Below are positions 54,901 to 56,518 of a stretch of 56,518 nt of DNA, piece by piece. The DNA lies in contig NZ_CANLKR010000032.1 in the NCBI RefSeq assembly GCF_947491715.1, forward strand, positions 1 through 56,518, read 5' to 3'. Under the pieces are notes generated by a model that was not told the DNA's origin, did no database searches, and was given only the letters and a program-made list of their open reading frames with translations. Within the stretch, counting starts at the first letter, position 1, and each line of letters begins with the position of its first letter. The DNA comes from an uncultured Shewanella sp. (GTDB taxonomy: Bacteria > Pseudomonadota > Gammaproteobacteria > Enterobacterales > Shewanellaceae). The position numbers and the translations under genes are program-made.

Positions 54901-56518
54901 GGTAAAATTTCACCCGAGATTCAAATTCGAGACAGGATCATTGAAAAAGAAAAAGTGGTTGAAGTTGAAAAGCTCATCGAAGTAGAAAAAAGAGTTGAAG
55001 TAGAAAAAACAGTTAACGTTAACCCTGCAGCTGACAGAGCAGAAATAAAAGAAATGAACAGAGGAGTTAACGCCAGTGAGCATTCTTCATCGGCCCCCAT
55101 CAATCAAATGACACACACTGCCACACAGCAAGCGAATATCCATCCTCAAATAAAGAGTCAAAGCGCCGTGCCTAACGATAACTCAGCATTAAGCCAATTT
55201 TTTGCCGCCCAGCAACAGACAGCCCAGTTACACCAAACATTCCTGACCATTCCACAGCAATATAATGAGACTGTGACCCATATGATGGCTGAGCAAACTA
55301 AAATGGCGAATACTGGCGTGGATATTCCTGCCGCACTCGAACAGTCCATGGCACAATTCCATCAACATCAAGCTGATACCTTAAAAAACCATGCCCAGTA
55401 CTTAAGCTTACAAAGCCAAAGTAATCATGCTGTGCTTAACATGATTGAGCAAAACCAAAACCTGCCTCATCAAAACCAAAATGCTCTAAATGAGAGCGCT
55501 CTAAATGAGAGTGCTCTAAATGAGAGTGCTCTAAGCCAAAGCACTCTAAACCAAAGCGCTCAAAGCCAAAGCCATTCGAGCACACACGTCACAGCAAACG
55601 AGCCTGTTCATCAACAAGATATCGCGCAAGCAACGACTCAAGAAAACAGTGTCAAAGCGCACGATAACGCTATCACCCCAACGGTGTCTACTCACACTGT
55701 ATCACAATGGGAAAACAACCAACCCCGTGCGATGGCTTCCCTTAATGAGGCAATGGAAAATCCGACTCCGGCAGCACCTATAGCTAAACAACAGCCGACA
55801 CGACAGTCACTTGAGCAACCCCTTTCAGAGGCGGTTCAATCTCATCAGGCGCTCAGTCCCAATCAGAGTAACATTGCAGACATTCAAACTTGCATGCTGA
55901 GTGTAGTGAGTGAGAAAACCGGTTACCCCACTGAGATGCTCACCCTTGAAATGGACATGGAAGCAGACTTAGGCATCGACTCCATTAAACGCGTGGAAAT
56001 TCTCGCCTCAGTGCAAGACAAGCTGCCCGAACTGCCAGAGCTTAATCCCGATGATTTAAGCGAGTGTCGCACGCTAGGTGAAATCGTCACTTATCTAAGT
56101 TCGCAAAGTGCAAGCCTCTCTGGCACCAGCATGCAGGCAGGCATTCAAATTGCAGACATTCAAACTTACATGCTGAATGTAGTGAGCGAAAAAACCGGTT
56201 ACCCCGTAGAGATGCTCAACCTTGAAATGGACATGGAAGCAGACTTAGGCATCGACTCCATTAAACGGGTGGAAATTCTCGCTTCAGTGCAAGACCAGCT
56301 GCCCGAACTGCCAGAACTTAATCCCGATGATTTAAGCGAGTGTCGCGCGCTAGGTGAAATCGTCACTTATCTAAGTTCGCAAAGTGTAAGCCTGTCTGGC
56401 ACCAGCACGCAGGCAACAAGCCAGAGCATTCAAACGACTGGCATTCAAACTTGCATGCTGAGTGTAGTGAGCGAAAAAACCGGTTACCCCGTAGAGATGC
56501 TCACCCTTGAAATGGACA
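51916..56518 (+). CDS. pfaA: PfaA, multidomain polyunsaturated fatty acid synthase subunit (5' part, truncated by window end)
   Basis: 1534 complete codons are visible. The ketosynthase domain (about residues 15-470) has catalytic Cys224 in DAACAGS, His359 in EAHGTGT and His399 in QIGHTKST. The malonyl-CoA acyltransferase domain (about 610-920) has Ser712 in GHSFGE. A long low-complexity linker (about 960-1320) includes an EVEK-type repeat near 1009-1036 and six ALNES-type 5-residue repeats at 1190-1219. Then come tandem acyl carrier proteins with phosphopantetheine Ser1356 and Ser1448 in LGIDSIKR, and a third begins near 56442. The ketoreductase and dehydratase-like parts lie beyond the window. 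PfaA works with PfaB-E in anaerobic-type synthesis of EPA or DHA. Confidence 0.97.
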   Translation, partial: MSSKKDNPSNEKHMDPRLNKRLKDTPIAIVGMASLFAHSRYLDQFWDLISDQINGITDVPSSHWQAEDYFDTNKSTPDKTYCKRGGFLPEVDFNPMEFGLPPNLLELTDTSQLLSLLVAKDVLADAGITSTSDKNNIGITLGVGGGQKISHSLATRLQYPVLKKVFKESGINDSDSEMLIKKFQDQYVHWEENSFPGSLGNVIAGRIANRFDLGGMNCVVDAACAGSLAAMRMAISELVDGRSDVMITGGVCTDNSPYMYMSFSKTPAFTTQEVIQPFDIDSKGMMIGEGIGMVALKRLEDAERDGDKIYAVIKGVGSSSDGKFKSIYAPRPEGQAKALKRAYDDAGFAPHTLGLIEAHGTGTAAGDVAEFNGLKSVFSEACDKKQHIALGSVKSQIGHTKSTAGTAGLIKAALALHHKVLPATINVSQPNPKLNIEDSPFYLNTQTRPWLPRVDGAPRRAGISSFGFGGTNFHFVLEEYQQEHKRPERNEKTEAVNGYRQRRVAQTFLFSQPTRDSLLEQLTQVRADAKKNQHVLNVIADSYSFRKLEPTHPRIGFVVNNHQDLIEKLTLAIGELNQNETTHWILPQGISFRAAALVDPHKEATKASGKVAALFAGQGSQYTNMGLELGCHFPEVRQQFALADSMFSQHNLDPVSQQVFPRPVFNKQDEKAQTVNLTQTLYSQSAIGALSMGQYDLLTQAGFNADIVAGHSFGELSALCAAGVIKRDDYYQLAFARGRAMSQIPGDMDAGSMAAVIAQQAGDLPQIQRCLDNIKGVDIANFNSPTQYVIAGEKHALESATQALKSLGFKVIPLPVSGAFHTPLVAHAQAPFAKAIDNVSFTKPQRLLFSNSTAKAYNKNANSIKAGFKQHMLQPVNFSQQIEAMYHAGARVFVEFGPKNTLQKLVLETLADKKDECCVVSINPKASFHHHQNSDQQLRQAAIEMAVAGITLETLDPYQAPTRQPEKVTPMTIKLSATNHISQATEDKMAQSLSTGKISPEIQIRDRIIEKEKVVEVEKLIEVEKRVEVEKTVNVNPAADRAEIKEMNRGVNASEHSSSAPINQMTHTATQQANIHPQIKSQSAVPNDNSALSQFFAAQQQTAQLHQTFLTIPQQYNETVTHMMAEQTKMANTGVDIPAALEQSMAQFHQHQADTLKNHAQYLSLQSQSNHAVLNMIEQNQNLPHQNQNALNESALNESALNESALSQSTLNQSAQSQSHSSTHVTANEPVHQQDIAQATTQENSVKAHDNAITPTVSTHTVSQWENNQPRAMASLNEAMENPTPAAPIAKQQPTRQSLEQPLSEAVQSHQALSPNQSNIADIQTCMLSVVSEKTGYPTEMLTLEMDMEADLGIDSIKRVEILASVQDKLPELPELNPDDLSECRTLGEIVTYLSSQSASLSGTSMQAGIQIADIQTYMLNVVSEKTGYPVEMLNLEMDMEADLGIDSIKRVEILASVQDQLPELPELNPDDLSECRALGEIVTYLSSQSVSLSGTSTQATSQSIQTTGIQTCMLSVVSEKTGYPVEMLTLEMD
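55483..55572 (+). repeat. Six 15-bp tandem repeats within pfaA
   Basis: Units of GCTCTAAATGAGAGC and variants, encoding ALNES x3, ALSQS, TLNQS and AQSQS. They lie in the unstructured linker between the acyltransferase and the ACP array and keep the reading frame, so copy-number change is tolerated. Confidence 0.93.
55881..56518 (+). repeat. Tandem ACP-coding repeats of pfaA (276-285 bp)
   Basis: The segment starting CATTCAAACTT recurs at 55881, 56157 and 56442, spaced 276 and 285 bp (92 and 95 codons). The ACP cores are almost identical at DNA level, indicating recent duplication or gene conversion. The array continues beyond the window. Confidence 0.93.

Noticed and set aside
1..56518. tRNA or rRNA genes
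   Set aside because: I saw no cloverleaf-like segments with GTTCRANYC arms or rRNA sequence on either strand by eye; a tRNAscan-SE run would settle it.

Overview
The window reads as chromosomal DNA of a low-GC marine gammaproteobacterium, most probably a Shewanella of the cold or deep-sea type. The reasons are the pilT/pilU-yggS-proC-yggT-rdgB-hemW block, the yqgE-ruvX-hemH, glsB-yggL-trmB and mutY-yggX neighbourhoods, several chemoreceptors, and a pfaR-pfaA pair that opens an omega-3 polyunsaturated fatty acid synthase cluster. This assignment is by gene content only; no search was run.

Layout. 1-1075 has no protein gene. Its minus strand is an array of about 43 GGA motifs, many in the loops of small perfect hairpins, which is the signature of a CsrB/RsmZ-type RNA that sequesters CsrA. 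It is unusually long, part of it is a tandem duplication, and it runs off the left edge. A GacA/UvrY-type site lies upstream at 1407-1424. A 316-bp palindromic MITE follows at 1611-1926, with a 267-bp sister at 35307-35573. 2150-9430 holds a CobW-type GTPase, an RhlE-like helicase, an OsmC protein, a hotdog thioesterase, an Aer-like receptor and a YjiH-type membrane protein. 9500-14463 holds a purine permease, threonine aldolase, an acetyltransferase, and a PACE efflux pump facing its probable LysR regulator. 14560-18275 holds a lipoprotein, a small membrane protein behind a near-perfect Fur box, yciH, yqgE, ruvX and hemH. 18704-24510 holds a 1205-residue lipoprotein with Ig-like repeats and an exported GMC oxidoreductase. 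24912-34021 holds pilU and pilT (minus) facing yggS-proC-yggT, DUF4426, rdgB-hemW and a DUF885 peptidase. 34074-39776 holds a LysR regulator, glsB-yggL, trmB, mutY-yggX and an acetyltransferase. 39945-46209 holds a DUF1566 protein, a threonine-codon leader peptide with attenuator in front of a second threonyl-tRNA synthetase without an editing domain, and an HlyD/FUSC efflux pair. 46367-50043 holds two chemoreceptors and a small gene that seems to have lost its start. 51059-56518 holds pfaR and the 5' part of pfaA.

Most noteworthy signals: (1) the very long CsrB-like GGA array on the minus strand at the left edge; (2) a complete threonine attenuator (leader peptide with four clustered Thr codons, an 8-bp antiterminator pairing and an intrinsic terminator) controlling an editing-free ThrRS; (3) three 61-bp tandem copies of the pilU ribosome-binding site and start region, which create two 14-codon upstream ORFs; (4) a Fur box over the -10 element of an uncharacterised small membrane protein.

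Limits: all counts, coordinates and pairings were made by eye. Family names rest on motif recognition. Start codons were chosen from Shine-Dalgarno matches and family length.
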